A program made the position numbers and the translations under genes. Source: Jeotgalibacillus sp. R-1-5s-1 (GTDB lineage: Bacteria > Bacillota > Bacilli > Bacillales > Jeotgalibacillaceae). Taken from it: a DNA stretch of 64,000 nt. The DNA lies in the NCBI RefSeq assembly GCF_004405105.1, contig NZ_SORW01000044.1:62001-126000 (forward strand), in the 5' to 3' direction. Positions 32,647 to 41,580 of the stretch are shown in pieces (the first letter of the stretch is position 1; the number at the start of each line of letters is the position of its first letter). Below the pieces are notes generated by a model. That model saw nothing but the letters and a program-made list of their open reading frames with translations. It had not been told where the DNA came from and did not search any database.

Positions 32647-33531
32647 TTAAGATTCTTCAAAAGCCAGATTCACCGGTTCATCAAGCATCACGATCTCCGT
32701 CTGTAAATTAGTAGTCGGGGTTTTTTCGTCCACCTCTTCAAATGTCACGCTGTCAGCCCAGATGCAGCCGGACCCGGAGAGGATCATGCCAAAAGAGATG
32801 ACCGCACTGTTTTCCGGAATGTCCAGCACGATGGTGTAATGGTTCCAGTTTGAAGTGCTCTGGATTGGACGATCACTCATATTATCAAACTGCAGCACTT
32901 CCTCAGAGGCACTATCTACCCGCATCCACAATGAAGCCATATGCTGCACGTCTTCTGTCTTCAAAAAGGCAGACAGTTTCATTCTTTTCCCACGGTAGCG
33001 ATCAGCTTTAAACTGCTGCATCATCGTCGCGAATTCACCCTCTGCAGGCGTAACGGTCTTCGACTTCAGATATCCGGATTGCTTACCCTGGTGAACGGTC
33101 TCTACATCAGCACCCATTTCATAATTAAATGGATGACTACCACTTAAAAACCAGCCTTTTAACGTCTCTTCCATTTGCTTTTCCTCCTTCATTTTCATCA
33201 AACTCATCATTTGCCTGCGATATTGCCCGGGTGGAAACCCATATACCTTTTTAAAAGCCCTTGTAAATACCTCCTGAGAATCGAAACAGTAATGCATAGC
33301 AATATCAATAATCCGCTCATCCGTATGTATCAGTGCCAGAGCTGCATTCGTCAGCCGTCTCAATCGCAAATACTCTGTAAAAGACATCCCAACCGCACTC
33401 TGAAATAGTCGGTGGAAATGAAACTTCGAAAATCCTGCCTGTGCAGCAATATCCTCAGCCGTCACCTCCTCATGCAAATGCCCCTCCATCCACTCAATCG
33501 TCCTCCGAATAATCACATCATTCGTCATCAT
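32647..33531 (-). CDS. AraC family regulator with C-terminal sensor domain
   Basis: 294 aa from ATG 33531 after AGGTGAC. N-terminal AraC DNA-binding domain (two HTH: EEVTAEDIAAQAGFSKFHFH, IIDIAMHYCFDSQEVFTRAF). The C-terminal 150 residues are beta-rich (WMRVDSASEEVLQFDN, WNHYTIVLDIPENSAVISFG), like a galactose-binding or jelly-roll carbohydrate domain and not the common GyrI domain. Signal unknown; no target gene is adjacent. Confidence 0.82.
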   Translation of the reverse strand: MMTNDVIIRRTIEWMEGHLHEEVTAEDIAAQAGFSKFHFHRLFQSAVGMSFTEYLRLRRLTNAALALIHTDERIIDIAMHYCFDSQEVFTRAFKKVYGFPPGQYRRQMMSLMKMKEEKQMEETLKGWFLSGSHPFNYEMGADVETVHQGKQSGYLKSKTVTPAEGEFATMMQQFKADRYRGKRMKLSAFLKTEDVQHMASLWMRVDSASEEVLQFDNMSDRPIQSTSNWNHYTIVLDIPENSAVISFGMILSGSGCIWADSVTFEEVDEKTPTTNLQTEIVMLDEPVNLAFEES

Positions 33532-33623
33532 GTCACCTGCCTTAACCAAATCATAGCAAAACGTTTAAGATTGTTTTTGACTTTTTTTGCTAAAGTAGAA
33601 TGCAGACCCAATACTTCCGAGCT

Positions 33624-34640
33624 TTAAGTCAACAATGCCAATAGCTTCTCGCCTCTTAGCTGATAAGCTTTTAAATGCTCCTTCAACTCCGACTGGCTCC
33701 TGCCATTTCGTTCGTTCAATATATCGAGTGCGCCGACAACAAATCCCCAGTTCAGACAGCCTGACAACCAGACGAGGGATTGTAACCGGACGATGTCTTT
33801 TGATGTGAGAAATTCTTCTGCCCGATAACCCCGTAATAAGCTTTGTGCGGAAAACGAAGAGACTTCACTGCTTCCGATGCCATGTGTTCGCGAATACCAT
33901 TTGATCAGCCAGGCCAGGCATTCAATGCGATCGGTATAGCCAATATGTTCGAAATCAATGATCCCGATGACATCATCATGTCCACCCCAAATGATATTAA
34001 GCGGGTTTAAGTCGGATTGCATGATAAAGTCTGGAGCGTCCGAAAATGAACACTTGATAAGATGTTCAGATTGATTTATGTATGCTTGCAGCAACTGTTT
34101 ATCTTCGTTTGATAAGGCGACTGAATCCAAGTCACTTTGAATCATGCCGATGAATTTCTGATATCCCACTAAATGTGATATCCGAGGTAACGGAGAGTCA
34201 AAAGAGCCGGAAACGTCGTGATACCGGCGTGCCAGAACGCCAAATTTATAAGCGATGTCTGGTGTACAATGTGTAATATGTTCGCCTTCAATCCATTCGA
34301 AAAGCAAAAATCGATAATGGACATTGTCCCATGTGAAATGAATAAAGGTACTTCCGTCAGCAGGAGTTTTTCGGAGCATAAAAGGAATTCCATGATCATT
34401 CAAATAATCACAAAACCTCATTTGTTCAACGAGAACATCATCCGTTAAATACCCAAACACATCATGATCATAACGATCTGATCCAACAAAACGTGCGGAA
34501 TAACAAACACCATCAACCTCGATCTTAAAATGAAGGTCTCCATGAGCATTCTCAGGCAAAATCTCAAGTACTTTCAGCGTACTTGTGTTCAGCCCGTAAT
34601 TTCTAATAGCTGAAGAAATCATGTCTTGAATCGTAGTCAT
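33624..34640 (-). CDS. APH/HSK2-type phosphotransferase family protein
   Basis: 338 aa from ATG 34640, six bases after AGGAGG. Kinase-like fold: catalytic loop reads IMQSDLNPLNII, keeping the Asp and the metal-binding Asn but with Gln where APH enzymes usually have His; the DFG-equivalent is GIIDFEHIG. Probably phosphorylates a small hydroxylated molecule with ATP. Antibiotic specificity cannot be claimed. Confidence 0.78.
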   Translation of the reverse strand: MTTIQDMISSAIRNYGLNTSTLKVLEILPENAHGDLHFKIEVDGVCYSARFVGSDRYDHDVFGYLTDDVLVEQMRFCDYLNDHGIPFMLRKTPADGSTFIHFTWDNVHYRFLLFEWIEGEHITHCTPDIAYKFGVLARRYHDVSGSFDSPLPRISHLVGYQKFIGMIQSDLDSVALSNEDKQLLQAYINQSEHLIKCSFSDAPDFIMQSDLNPLNIIWGGHDDVIGIIDFEHIGYTDRIECLAWLIKWYSRTHGIGSSEVSSFSAQSLLRGYRAEEFLTSKDIVRLQSLVWLSGCLNWGFVVGALDILNERNGRSQSELKEHLKAYQLRGEKLLALLT

Positions 34641-34659
34641 ATACATCCTCCTGTAGATT

Positions 34660-34689
34660 GTAGACTTAGGGACAGGCCTCAACTCTACG
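34660..34689. repeat. family A repeat
   Basis: GTAGACTTAGGGACAGGCCT then CAACTCTACG between two minus-strand genes. Confidence 0.65.
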
Positions 34690-34696
34690 TTCGAAA

Positions 34697-35131
34697 TTAC
34701 TTTAGTCTCAATTCGGTTTCTACTTGAGAAAAAATAAAGTGGGTGACGGTGTGTGCATATGGGTTTACGGTTTCGATAAATTCTTCGGCTTTGGCAAAGG
34801 TTTCGAACTGCATTTTGAGCATGTAGCAGGCTTGTCCGGCGATTCGATAGCAGAATTCAACGTTGGGTAAAGTTTCGATGTAATTTCTAAAAGCCTGATA
34901 ATCTCCGTTTTTTACGGTGGCCTCGATGATGCATTGGACAGGGTAGCCTAATTTGCTGAAATCCACTTCTAATGTATATTTTTTAATAATGCCAAAAGAC
35001 TCCATTTGTCTCACGCGCTCAGTGACAGAGGGGGAAGACAGGTTAACTCTTCTGCCAAGTTCACTCATAGACAAACGACTATGATTAGAAAGTTCGTCCA
35101 ATATTTTTTTATCAATCGAATCAATTTTCAT
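34697..35131 (-). CDS. Lrp/AsnC family regulator
   Basis: 144 aa. N-terminal HTH (LDELSNHSRLSMSELGRRVN, LSSPSVTERVRQMES) and C-terminal RAM ligand domain (YFKLG-like YTLEVDFSKLGYP, VEFCYRIAGQACYML). Octameric amino-acid-responsive regulators usually act on a divergent neighbour, which here encodes an AhpD-like protein. Normal length. Confidence 0.88.
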   Translation of the reverse strand: MKIDSIDKKILDELSNHSRLSMSELGRRVNLSSPSVTERVRQMESFGIIKKYTLEVDFSKLGYPVQCIIEATVKNGDYQAFRNYIETLPNVEFCYRIAGQACYMLKMQFETFAKAEEFIETVNPYAHTVTHFIFSQVETELRLK

Positions 35132-35251
35132 TTTTAACGAAAAACCTCCATACTCGTAAATTTAATAAAATAATTTAACAAAATACGATTCTCATTTAAT
35201 GTAATCGCTTGGAAAAGTTAGATAGTATAAATATAAAAGGAGGTAATGAAT

Positions 35252-35686
35252 GTGGCAAGAATTAGCGAATCAGAATGTGGGTGTACTCCATTTCAAAGGC
35301 TGTTGGGACATAATGAGGAAGTGATGAATGGATGGGGGGAATTGGGAGAAATGCTTGAAAAGGACCAACAGTTATCATCAGGTTTAAAAGAACAGGTAAG
35401 AAGAACATTAGCTCAGGGAAATGGTTGTGAATACTGCAAAGCAAAGGGAGCGCCAGAAACTGATTTATTTGATGAAAAAACATCTCTGGCTGCGGGATTT
35501 GCAGAAGTTTTTCTTAAACAAAAAGGTAAGATATCAGATGGTCAGTTTAACATTTTAAAGAAGCATTTTACTGATGTAGAAATCAGTGAGCTTTGTGCGT
35601 TCATCGCATTTTCAACAGCTTCACAGTATTTTGGCGCGATGATGGATTTACAGCCGGAAAATAAAATGGGTAGGGGAAATATTTGA
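35252..35686 (+). CDS. carboxymuconolactone decarboxylase (AhpD-like) family protein
   Basis: 144 aa from GTG 35252, eight bases after AAAGGAGG; the ATG at 35246 is too close to that site. All-helical with the redox CxxC in NGCEYCKAKG (about residues 57-60), as in AhpD-type peroxidases. Divergent from the AsnC regulator with 114 bases between. Likely a thiol-based stress enzyme; partner not seen. Confidence 0.8.
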   Translation: MARISESECGCTPFQRLLGHNEEVMNGWGELGEMLEKDQQLSSGLKEQVRRTLAQGNGCEYCKAKGAPETDLFDEKTSLAAGFAEVFLKQKGKISDGQFNILKKHFTDVEISELCAFIAFSTASQYFGAMMDLQPENKMGRGNI

Positions 35687-35812
35687 CCAGCTGCCAGATA
35701 CACCTAAAAAGAAACAGGCGAACGCTCTGGAAATAATCCTGACTCGATTTTAGTAGTTAATACCCACTTCGAAAGATACAATAGAGACACTACTAAAAGA
35801 AAGGGGTTCATT

Positions 35813-36628
35813 ATGCTGTCATTTCTATCATTGTTTAAAAAAACTAAAAAGGATGTACCAGCTGTTCAAACTAAACAAAAGGAAGTTCCTAAAAGCAAAA
35901 CTAATGAAAAAGTGGCTGCGAGGAAGGGGGAGATTGGAGAATATAAGATTAACATTCAATTAGACCAGCTTCCAAAAGATTGTACATATTTAAGTGATCT
36001 GATGCTGAAAAATCCGAAATCAAAATCCGGGTATTCACAGATCGACCATGTTGTTTTGACGCCTTATGGCATCTTTGTTATCGAGACTAAAAATTATCAA
36101 GGAACCATCTATGGAGGGAAGGATCGAAAAACATGGCTGGTTAATGGAAAGTTTAAGATGATGAACCCGTTTGTGCAAAATTATGGACATATTCAATCAC
36201 TGAAATTATTGCTCGACCATAAATATCACGACTCCTTCGTGTCTATGGTTTCTTTTACGAAACGTTCTACATTTAAGGTGGATGCAGATTACCGTAAAAT
36301 CGCATCAAACGAATTGATTATGTATGACATTGAACTGTCCGAATTTATTAATCGGAAAATATCTGTAACTAAAATTCAACATAAAGAACCGTTATTGTCA
36401 TCTGGAGACCTTCAAGGTATTTACCAAGCATTTTCAACAGCAAATATTTCAGACCCTCATGCACGAAAAGAACACAATGAGCTGTTGAAAAAAGAAAATA
36501 CTCCCTCTGATTCAAAGTGCAATGTATGCAATAAGACAGTTTCAGATAAAGTTAAGAACTTTTGTTTAACGAACCAAAAATTCAAAGGGAAAATCTATTG
36601 TTATGAACATCAGAAAGCAGTTCAGTGA
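35813..36628 (+). CDS. NERD domain protein with C-terminal Cys/His cluster
   Basis: 271 aa, ATG after AAAGAAAGGGG. Basic N-terminal tail, then the NERD nuclease-like domain (about residues 38-160): GEIGEYKINIQL, SQIDHVVLTPYGIFVIETKN (the IDH and ETK motifs) and GKDRKTWLVNG. The C-terminus has CNVCNKTVS, C and YCYEHQ, a small zinc site. NERD proteins are linked to DNA processing. It is flanked by fragments that look like the start of a GNAT gene. Confidence 0.8.
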   Translation: MLSFLSLFKKTKKDVPAVQTKQKEVPKSKTNEKVAARKGEIGEYKINIQLDQLPKDCTYLSDLMLKNPKSKSGYSQIDHVVLTPYGIFVIETKNYQGTIYGGKDRKTWLVNGKFKMMNPFVQNYGHIQSLKLLLDHKYHDSFVSMVSFTKRSTFKVDADYRKIASNELIMYDIELSEFINRKISVTKIQHKEPLLSSGDLQGIYQAFSTANISDPHARKEHNELLKKENTPSDSKCNVCNKTVSDKVKNFCLTNQKFKGKIYCYEHQKAVQ

Positions 36629-36668
36629 AACAGGGCTAGGAGATTAATCCAGGATCAACTATTCAGGT

Positions 36669-36746
36669 ACACCTAAAATAGAAACAGAAAGGCTCATACT
36701 AAGAAAACTCAGGATGATTGATGCGCAAAAGTGTTTTGATCATTGA
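36669..36746 (+). pseudogene. fragment of a RimJ/RimL-type acetyltransferase gene
   Basis: Reads TPKIETERLILRKLRMIDAQ then KCFDH and a stop, the standard N-terminus of RimJ/RimL-type GNATs, with nothing matching after it. A similar 18-base start is found at 35700-35717 before the NERD gene. Confidence 0.55.
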
Positions 36747-37032
36747 GTGTCGGTGCATTAAAGGATATAGAAGATGTGTAGTGAAGATTGTAAACGCGTT
36801 GAAAAAGTTATTTTATAGGATCTATAAAAAGGTTTGTAAGGATATTTACACAAATGGTTTTAAATAGAAAATAAAAGGGTAAGTGATTTAAATGTTAGCG
36901 GAATAGATAACATTTTTTCACAATAAAATTTTTTCGAGATAATATAAATGATGTTGAATATGTGCTAAACTAAATCGACATTATTTTATTTATCTAATTA
37001 TGTCTAAGAATTCAAAAGAGAGGAGTGTTTTT
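36747..37032. other. intergenic region without a gene
   Basis: AT-rich remnant region between the GNAT fragment and the DUF805 gene; no convincing coding frame. Holds the DUF805 promoter. Confidence 0.4.
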
Positions 37033-37398
37033 ATGCAGTGGTATTTAAAAGTATTAAAAAACTATGTTACTTTCAGTGGGAGAGCTAGAAGAAAAGAGTT
37101 TTGGATGTTTAATTTAATCAATTTCCTTATTGTCCTTGCTCTTTCAGTTATTGAATTGGTTCTGGAAATTCCGGCTTTCCTATCTGGTATCTACTCGTTA
37201 GCCATTATTTTACCATCTTTGGCTGTAACGGTTCGTCGTTTGCATGATATCGGAAAAAGCGGCTGGTGGATTTTGATTTCTCTGGTACCTTTTGTAGGTG
37301 CAATTATTCTATTAGTTTTCGAATGTTTAGATAGTGTACCAGACAATCAATACGGACCAAATCCTAAGTCCGGTGCTGCAAGTGATATCGCAATATAA
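37033..37398 (+). CDS. DUF805 membrane protein
   Basis: 121 aa from ATG 37033 after AGAGGAGTG. Typical DUF805 start (MQWYLKVLKNYVTFSGRARR then KEFWMF), three or four helices, and the VTVRRLHDIGKSGWWILI motif. Common inner-membrane protein of unknown function. Confidence 0.85.
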   Translation: MQWYLKVLKNYVTFSGRARRKEFWMFNLINFLIVLALSVIELVLEIPAFLSGIYSLAIILPSLAVTVRRLHDIGKSGWWILISLVPFVGAIILLVFECLDSVPDNQYGPNPKSGAASDIAI

Positions 37399-37469
37399 TA
37401 AAAGAGTGGTTGTTCCTGATTACGGGAGCAGCCGCTTTTTTTAATTTGGTAAAAAGAGTATATACTAAA

Positions 37470-37510
37470 CTCTACCGAAGACTTCAGGAACAGACCCCAA
37501 CTCCACACTC
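37470..37510. repeat. family A repeat
   Basis: CTCTACCGAAGACTTCAGGA then ACAGACCCCAACTCCACACT, copy with several changes between DUF805 and adh genes. Confidence 0.6.
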
Positions 37511-37603
37511 CCAATGCGCTCTCTCATGATTAACCTCCTGCACAAAGGGAAAACACTTATCGACGTGTTTTTTCACGTTACATAAAAGTGAGCAGGAGGT
37601 TTT

Positions 37604-38647
37604 ATGATGGTAACAGCGAAAGCGAGAGCGGTGGATGGTCCGAAGGATTCGTTTCGTGCTGCTGAGATTGAACGCCGGGCGTTGGATGCAACGGATGTAT
37701 TGATTGAGATTAAGTTTGCGGGCATTTGCCACTCGGACATTCATACAGCGCATGGTGAATGGGGCGAGGTTCAGTATCCGCTCGTTCCCGGACATGAAAT
37801 CGCCGGGATTGTCACTGAGGTAGGAAAAGACGTGAAGAAGTACAAGGTAGGCGATCGTGTAGGGGTCGGCTGTATGGTCGATTCGTGCGGTAAATGCAAG
37901 AACTGCCAGGAAGGTGAGGAGCAATATTGCTTAAAAGGCAATATCCCAACCTACGCCGGCGTTGATAAATACGGTGATTATACGCAGGGTGGCTACTCTA
38001 CGCACATCGTTGTCACAGAGGATTTCGTCCTGAAAATTCCTGACAACATTCCACTTGATAAAGCTGCTCCACTGCTTTGCGCAGGTATTACAACGTACTC
38101 ACCTTTAAACCACTGGAATGCAGGCCCTGATAAAAAAGTGGCTGTCATCGGAATGGGCGGACTTGGTCATATGGCGGTTAAAATTGCACACGCCATGGGA
38201 TCTGAAGTGACTGTTCTTTCGCAGACGCTTAACAAACAGGAAGACGGCATGAAATTTGGTGCAAGTGAGTATTATGCAACGAGTGAAAAAGAAACATTCG
38301 AAAAGCTTGCCGGTAAATTTGATCTGATCATCAATACGGTCAGCGCAAAGATTGATATGAATCAGTATTTGTCACTGCTTGACCTGAACGGAACACTTGT
38401 AAACGTAGGTGCACCAGCAGAACCGCTTGATATCAACGTGTTCTCACTTATTCCGCACCGACGCTCATTCGCAGGTTCACTAATTGGAGGCATTCGTGAG
38501 ACACAGGAAATGCTGGACTTCTGTGCCGAACACGACATCGCTCCGCAAATCGAAGTCATCTCAGCAGACGACATCGACAAAGCCTACGACCGCGTACTCA
38601 AATCAGACGTCAAATACCGTTTTGTGATTGATACAAGCACGATTTAA
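37604..38647 (+). CDS. zinc-dependent NAD(P) alcohol dehydrogenase (CAD-like)
   Basis: 347 aa, ATG after AGGAGG. Catalytic zinc site [14 protein letters not shown] and GHEIAG, structural zinc cysteines [15 protein letters not shown], Rossmann GMGGLGHMA (about residues 182-190). Cinnamyl-alcohol/YjgB/AdhA branch, commonly NADPH-dependent aldehyde reduction in aldehyde stress. No MerR-type AdhR regulator is adjacent. Ended by a hairpin terminator. Confidence 0.9.
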   Translation: MMVTAKARAVDGPKDSFRAAEIERRALDATDVLIEIKFAGICHSDIHTAHGEWGEVQYPLVPGHEIAGIVTEVGKDVKKYKVGDRVGVGCMVDSCGKCKNCQEGEEQYCLKGNIPTYAGVDKYGDYTQGGYSTHIVVTEDFVLKIPDNIPLDKAAPLLCAGITTYSPLNHWNAGPDKKVAVIGMGGLGHMAVKIAHAMGSEVTVLSQTLNKQEDGMKFGASEYYATSEKETFEKLAGKFDLIINTVSAKIDMNQYLSLLDLNGTLVNVGAPAEPLDINVFSLIPHRRSFAGSLIGGIRETQEMLDFCAEHDIAPQIEVISADDIDKAYDRVLKSDVKYRFVIDTSTI

Positions 38648-38661
38648 TAACTGATGTGAAG

Positions 38662-38692
38662 GATGAAGCGCCATGGGTGCTTCATCTTTTTT
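38662..38692 (+). terminator. intrinsic terminator of the adh gene
   Basis: GATGAAGC (38662-38669) / GCTTCATC (38679-38686) followed by six T. Confidence 0.85.
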
Positions 38693-38703
38693 AGTGTAGT
38701 GCA

Positions 38704-38901
38704 GGTGATTTTGGAACGATACAATTAAATGCTGAAACCGTACATTTCTTCTGTGAAGCATAACAATTTTGTGGTGAATCGATACAAAAGCGCTGTTTTG
38801 AAAGGCTAACGATACAATAAAAATCTGAAACGATACATATATTTCCTGGAACGCGACAAATATAAATCGAATCGATTGAATAACCCGAACGAACGTTACA
38901 A
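38704..38901 (-). repeat. family B array, inverted: nine 21-bp units (copy 4)
   Basis: GAACGATACAA-type units with the CAA at 38722, 38743, 38764, 38785, then 38815, 38836, 38857, (38878), 38899; steps of 21 and one of 30. Read on the minus strand this is the same 5 + 4 layout as copies 1-3. Confidence 0.87.
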
Positions 38902-39009
38902 TTCCACTCAGCATTCCCCCCGCTGAACAGATCCCAACTCGCCGAACCCCACCCCTCAAAATATGGTATTCTATCCCTATAACATAACAAAAACAGGTGG
39001 TTCTTGAAG

Positions 39010-39693
39010 ATGAATATTTTTCTGGTGGAGGATGACAGACAGATTGTAGAGCAGATGGAGCGGCACCTTGTGCAGTGGGGATTCGAGGTGTCGGTCCCAA
39101 CAGATTTTCAGGATGTGATGAACAGCTTTCGGGAGGAGGCTCCTCATATTGTGCTGATGGATATTCAGCTGCCGGCGTTTGACGGGTTTTACTGGTGCCG
39201 TGAGATCCGGAGCGAGTCGAAGGTGCCGATTATTTTCCTCTCCTCGCGTGATCATCCGATGGATCAGGTGATGGCGATGCAGCTTGGTGCGGATGATTAT
39301 GTGCAGAAGCCGTATAACATGGAGGTGCTCGTGGCTAAAATTCAGGCGATTGCCCGCCGCACCTATGAATATCAGGATACTCCGGCGGAAAGCCCCGTCC
39401 AAACGTGGAACGGAGCTCAACTTGATTTGAAAAAAGGCACCCTTTCCTTACATAATCAGACGATGGATTTAACGAAAAATGAGCTCTATATCCTGGCGAT
39501 TCTACTTGAGCATCCAAACGAAATTGTGCCGCGTGACACGCTGATCCGGAAGCTTTGGGATGATGAGCGCTTTGTCAATGACAACACGCTGACGGTCAAC
39601 ATTGGCCGGCTGCGTCAAAAGGTTGCTGAACTTGGGATGGAGGATGTCATCATTACGAAAAAAGGGATTGGTTATATGGCGGTGAGCCGATGA
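39010..39693 (+). CDS. response regulator, OmpR family (BceR-like)
   Basis: 227 aa from ATG 39010 (TTG 39004 possible). Receiver domain with phospho-Asp in VLMDIQLPAFDG, acid pair EDD at the N-terminus and Lys in YVQKPYN; C-terminal winged helix (LTKNELYILAILLEHPNEIV). Overlaps the kinase gene by 4 bases. With the next three genes it makes a BceRS-BceAB-like antimicrobial peptide sensing and detoxification module. Confidence 0.88.
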   Translation: MNIFLVEDDRQIVEQMERHLVQWGFEVSVPTDFQDVMNSFREEAPHIVLMDIQLPAFDGFYWCREIRSESKVPIIFLSSRDHPMDQVMAMQLGADDYVQKPYNMEVLVAKIQAIARRTYEYQDTPAESPVQTWNGAQLDLKKGTLSLHNQTMDLTKNELYILAILLEHPNEIVPRDTLIRKLWDDERFVNDNTLTVNIGRLRQKVAELGMEDVIITKKGIGYMAVSR

Positions 39694-40712
39694 TCCATTA
39701 TCTTGCTGATAAGAAAAGCTGGATCGCGGCCTTTGTATTAATACTCGTTTTCGCCAATCTTCTTTTTTGGCTAGACCAGGGTCTTGCGCTAAGTACGATG
39801 AGCGTCCTGTACTTTAATGGTGTGCTGATTATCTGCTTTATTCCTTTTCTCGTTTGGCGGGATAAACGGGAAACGAGGTATTTAAAAGAAATGGAAGAAA
39901 TCACATTAGAAAATGACCTCAAGGATTGGGAAACGCTCCTGCCGGAAGCAAGGAGTCACTCAGAGAAACGTTTACAAACCGTGATTTCGGAAGCATCGCG
40001 TCTTGCGCGAAGTCAGGCGGAGGGAAGTGAAGAAACCCAATCACTGAAGGCAGCTGATATTGAAGCGTGGGTGCATGAAATGAAGGCGCCGCTGACTTCA
40101 TTAAAGCTGCAGATTGATGCTGAGAAGGATCATCCCGCGATGCAAAAGGTGGAGCTTGAATGGAGCCGCCTGCATTTTCTTTTAGAGCAGCAGCTTTATC
40201 AGGCAAGGCTTTCGTCGATTGAGCATGACACAGTCATGGAGCACGCAGAAGCCGGGCAAATCATCTTTCCTGAAATCAAGGCACAGTCTGCCATCTGCCG
40301 GGCGAGGGGAATCGGTTTTGATATAGAGGGGGAGGAACTCATCGTACTGACTGATTTAAAATGGAGCCGGTTTGTCTTTCGTCAGCTGCTCTCCAATGCT
40401 GTTAAATACAGTCCGGACCAGAGCGAAATTACCATTTCGGCTGAGAAAAATGATCGTTTTGAAGAAATTCTGATACGCGATCAGGGCTCTGGGATTAAAC
40501 CAGAGCATCTGCCCCGCATTTTTGAAAAGGGGTATACAGGCGAAGCAGGCAGGCGACAGAGCAATGCGACGGGGCTCGGCCTGTATTTAGCGAAACAGGC
40601 TGCAGATTCGTTTGGCATCAAAATAGATATACGATCAGATCAAACGGGAACATGCGCACGGCTGATTTTCCCGTCACCTGATGCGTTTCAAAAACCCTAT
40701 CACACAACGTGA
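39690..40712 (+). CDS. intramembrane-sensing histidine kinase (BceS-like)
   Basis: 340 aa. Two transmembrane helices (about 12-30 and 38-57) with almost no outside loop and no HAMP, as in BceS. H-box AWVHEMKAPLTSLKL (His at about 131), N-box RQLLSNAVKYS, G-box DQGSGIKPEHL and ATGLGLYLAK. Such kinases sense peptide transport by the partner ABC exporter and do not bind the peptide themselves. Confidence 0.9.
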   Translation: MIHYLADKKSWIAAFVLILVFANLLFWLDQGLALSTMSVLYFNGVLIICFIPFLVWRDKRETRYLKEMEEITLENDLKDWETLLPEARSHSEKRLQTVISEASRLARSQAEGSEETQSLKAADIEAWVHEMKAPLTSLKLQIDAEKDHPAMQKVELEWSRLHFLLEQQLYQARLSSIEHDTVMEHAEAGQIIFPEIKAQSAICRARGIGFDIEGEELIVLTDLKWSRFVFRQLLSNAVKYSPDQSEITISAEKNDRFEEILIRDQGSGIKPEHLPRIFEKGYTGEAGRRQSNATGLGLYLAKQAADSFGIKIDIRSDQTGTCARLIFPSPDAFQKPYHTT

Positions 40713-40723
40713 CAAAAATGTCA
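40710..40723. promoter_or_regulatory. BceR-type binding site
   Basis: TGACA-AAAA-TGTCA, matching the inverted TnACA-N4-TGTnA pattern of BceR-like regulators, located at the end of the kinase gene about 80 bases before the ABC genes. A half-site TGTCATGTAA follows. Confidence 0.6.
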
Positions 40724-40803
40724 CCTGCATTGTCATGTAAATCGAACGATTGTCAACTGCGGGTTGCTTATGATGGAGACAGAACAGGGAAGGAGCGTTA
40801 ACA

Positions 40804-41580
40804 ATGTCTCAATCAAAATCACTTTTAACGGCACGAAACATACGAAAAACCTTCGGAACGAAAAAACAGCCCATTGAAGTATTAAAAGGGCTTGATCTAA
40901 ATGTAGAGGCGGGAGAATTCGTCGGGATTATGGGTCCTTCAGGAGCAGGGAAAACGACTTTTATGAATGTCCTTGCCACCATTGATACGGCCACTTCCGG
41001 AAGTATCGTCATTGATGGCTCGGATGTGACAGCGATGCGTGATAAGCGTTTGTCTGAATTCCGGCGAAAAGAGCTTGGCTTTATTTTTCAGGACTATAAT
41101 CTACTTGAAACGCTCACGGCTAAAGAAAACATTCTGCTACCAATGTCATTGGGCGGTCATGCTAAAAAAGATGTGGAAGCCACTTATGCACGTTTGGCCA
41201 ATGCGTTTGACATTGCCCACGTAGCGAACCAGTATCCACACGAGCTGTCAGGTGGTCAAAAACAGCGGACGTCTGCAGCACGCGCGTTAATTCATGAGCC
41301 GAAAATTCTTTTTGCAGATGAGCCGACCGGCGCGCTGGATTCCAAATCAGCAGCTGTCCTGTTAGGTAAAATGGAAGAGCTGAATCGTCAAAATGGCGTT
41401 ACAATTATGATGGTGTCGCACGATCCGCTGGCATCAAGCTACTGCAGCCGTGTGCTGTTTTTGCAGGATGGCCGGCTTTATACAGAACTTCATCGCGGCG
41501 GTCGCAGCCGCCAGGCATTTTTTAACGATATTTTAAACGTGCAGGGTGTGCTTGGAGGGACGATCCATGAAGTTAAGTGA
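40804..41580 (+). CDS. ABC transporter ATPase (BceA-like)
   Basis: 258 aa, ATG after GGAAGGAG. Walker A GPSGAGKTT, Q-loop FIFQDYNL, signature LSGGQKQR, Walker B ILFADEPTGALD and H-loop VSHD. C-terminal region with the extra helix seen in BceA/MacB types. Overlaps the permease gene by 14 bases. Exports or removes peptide antibiotics together with it. Confidence 0.92.
   Translation: MSQSKSLLTARNIRKTFGTKKQPIEVLKGLDLNVEAGEFVGIMGPSGAGKTTFMNVLATIDTATSGSIVIDGSDVTAMRDKRLSEFRRKELGFIFQDYNLLETLTAKENILLPMSLGGHAKKDVEATYARLANAFDIAHVANQYPHELSGGQKQRTSAARALIHEPKILFADEPTGALDSKSAAVLLGKMEELNRQNGVTIMMVSHDPLASSYCSRVLFLQDGRLYTELHRGGRSRQAFFNDILNVQGVLGGTIHEVK

Noticed and set aside
33624-34640. Naming the phosphotransferase genes (33624 and 53135) as aminoglycoside resistance
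   Set aside because: The fold is shared by many small-molecule kinases and one catalytic loop lacks the usual His; no resistance context.
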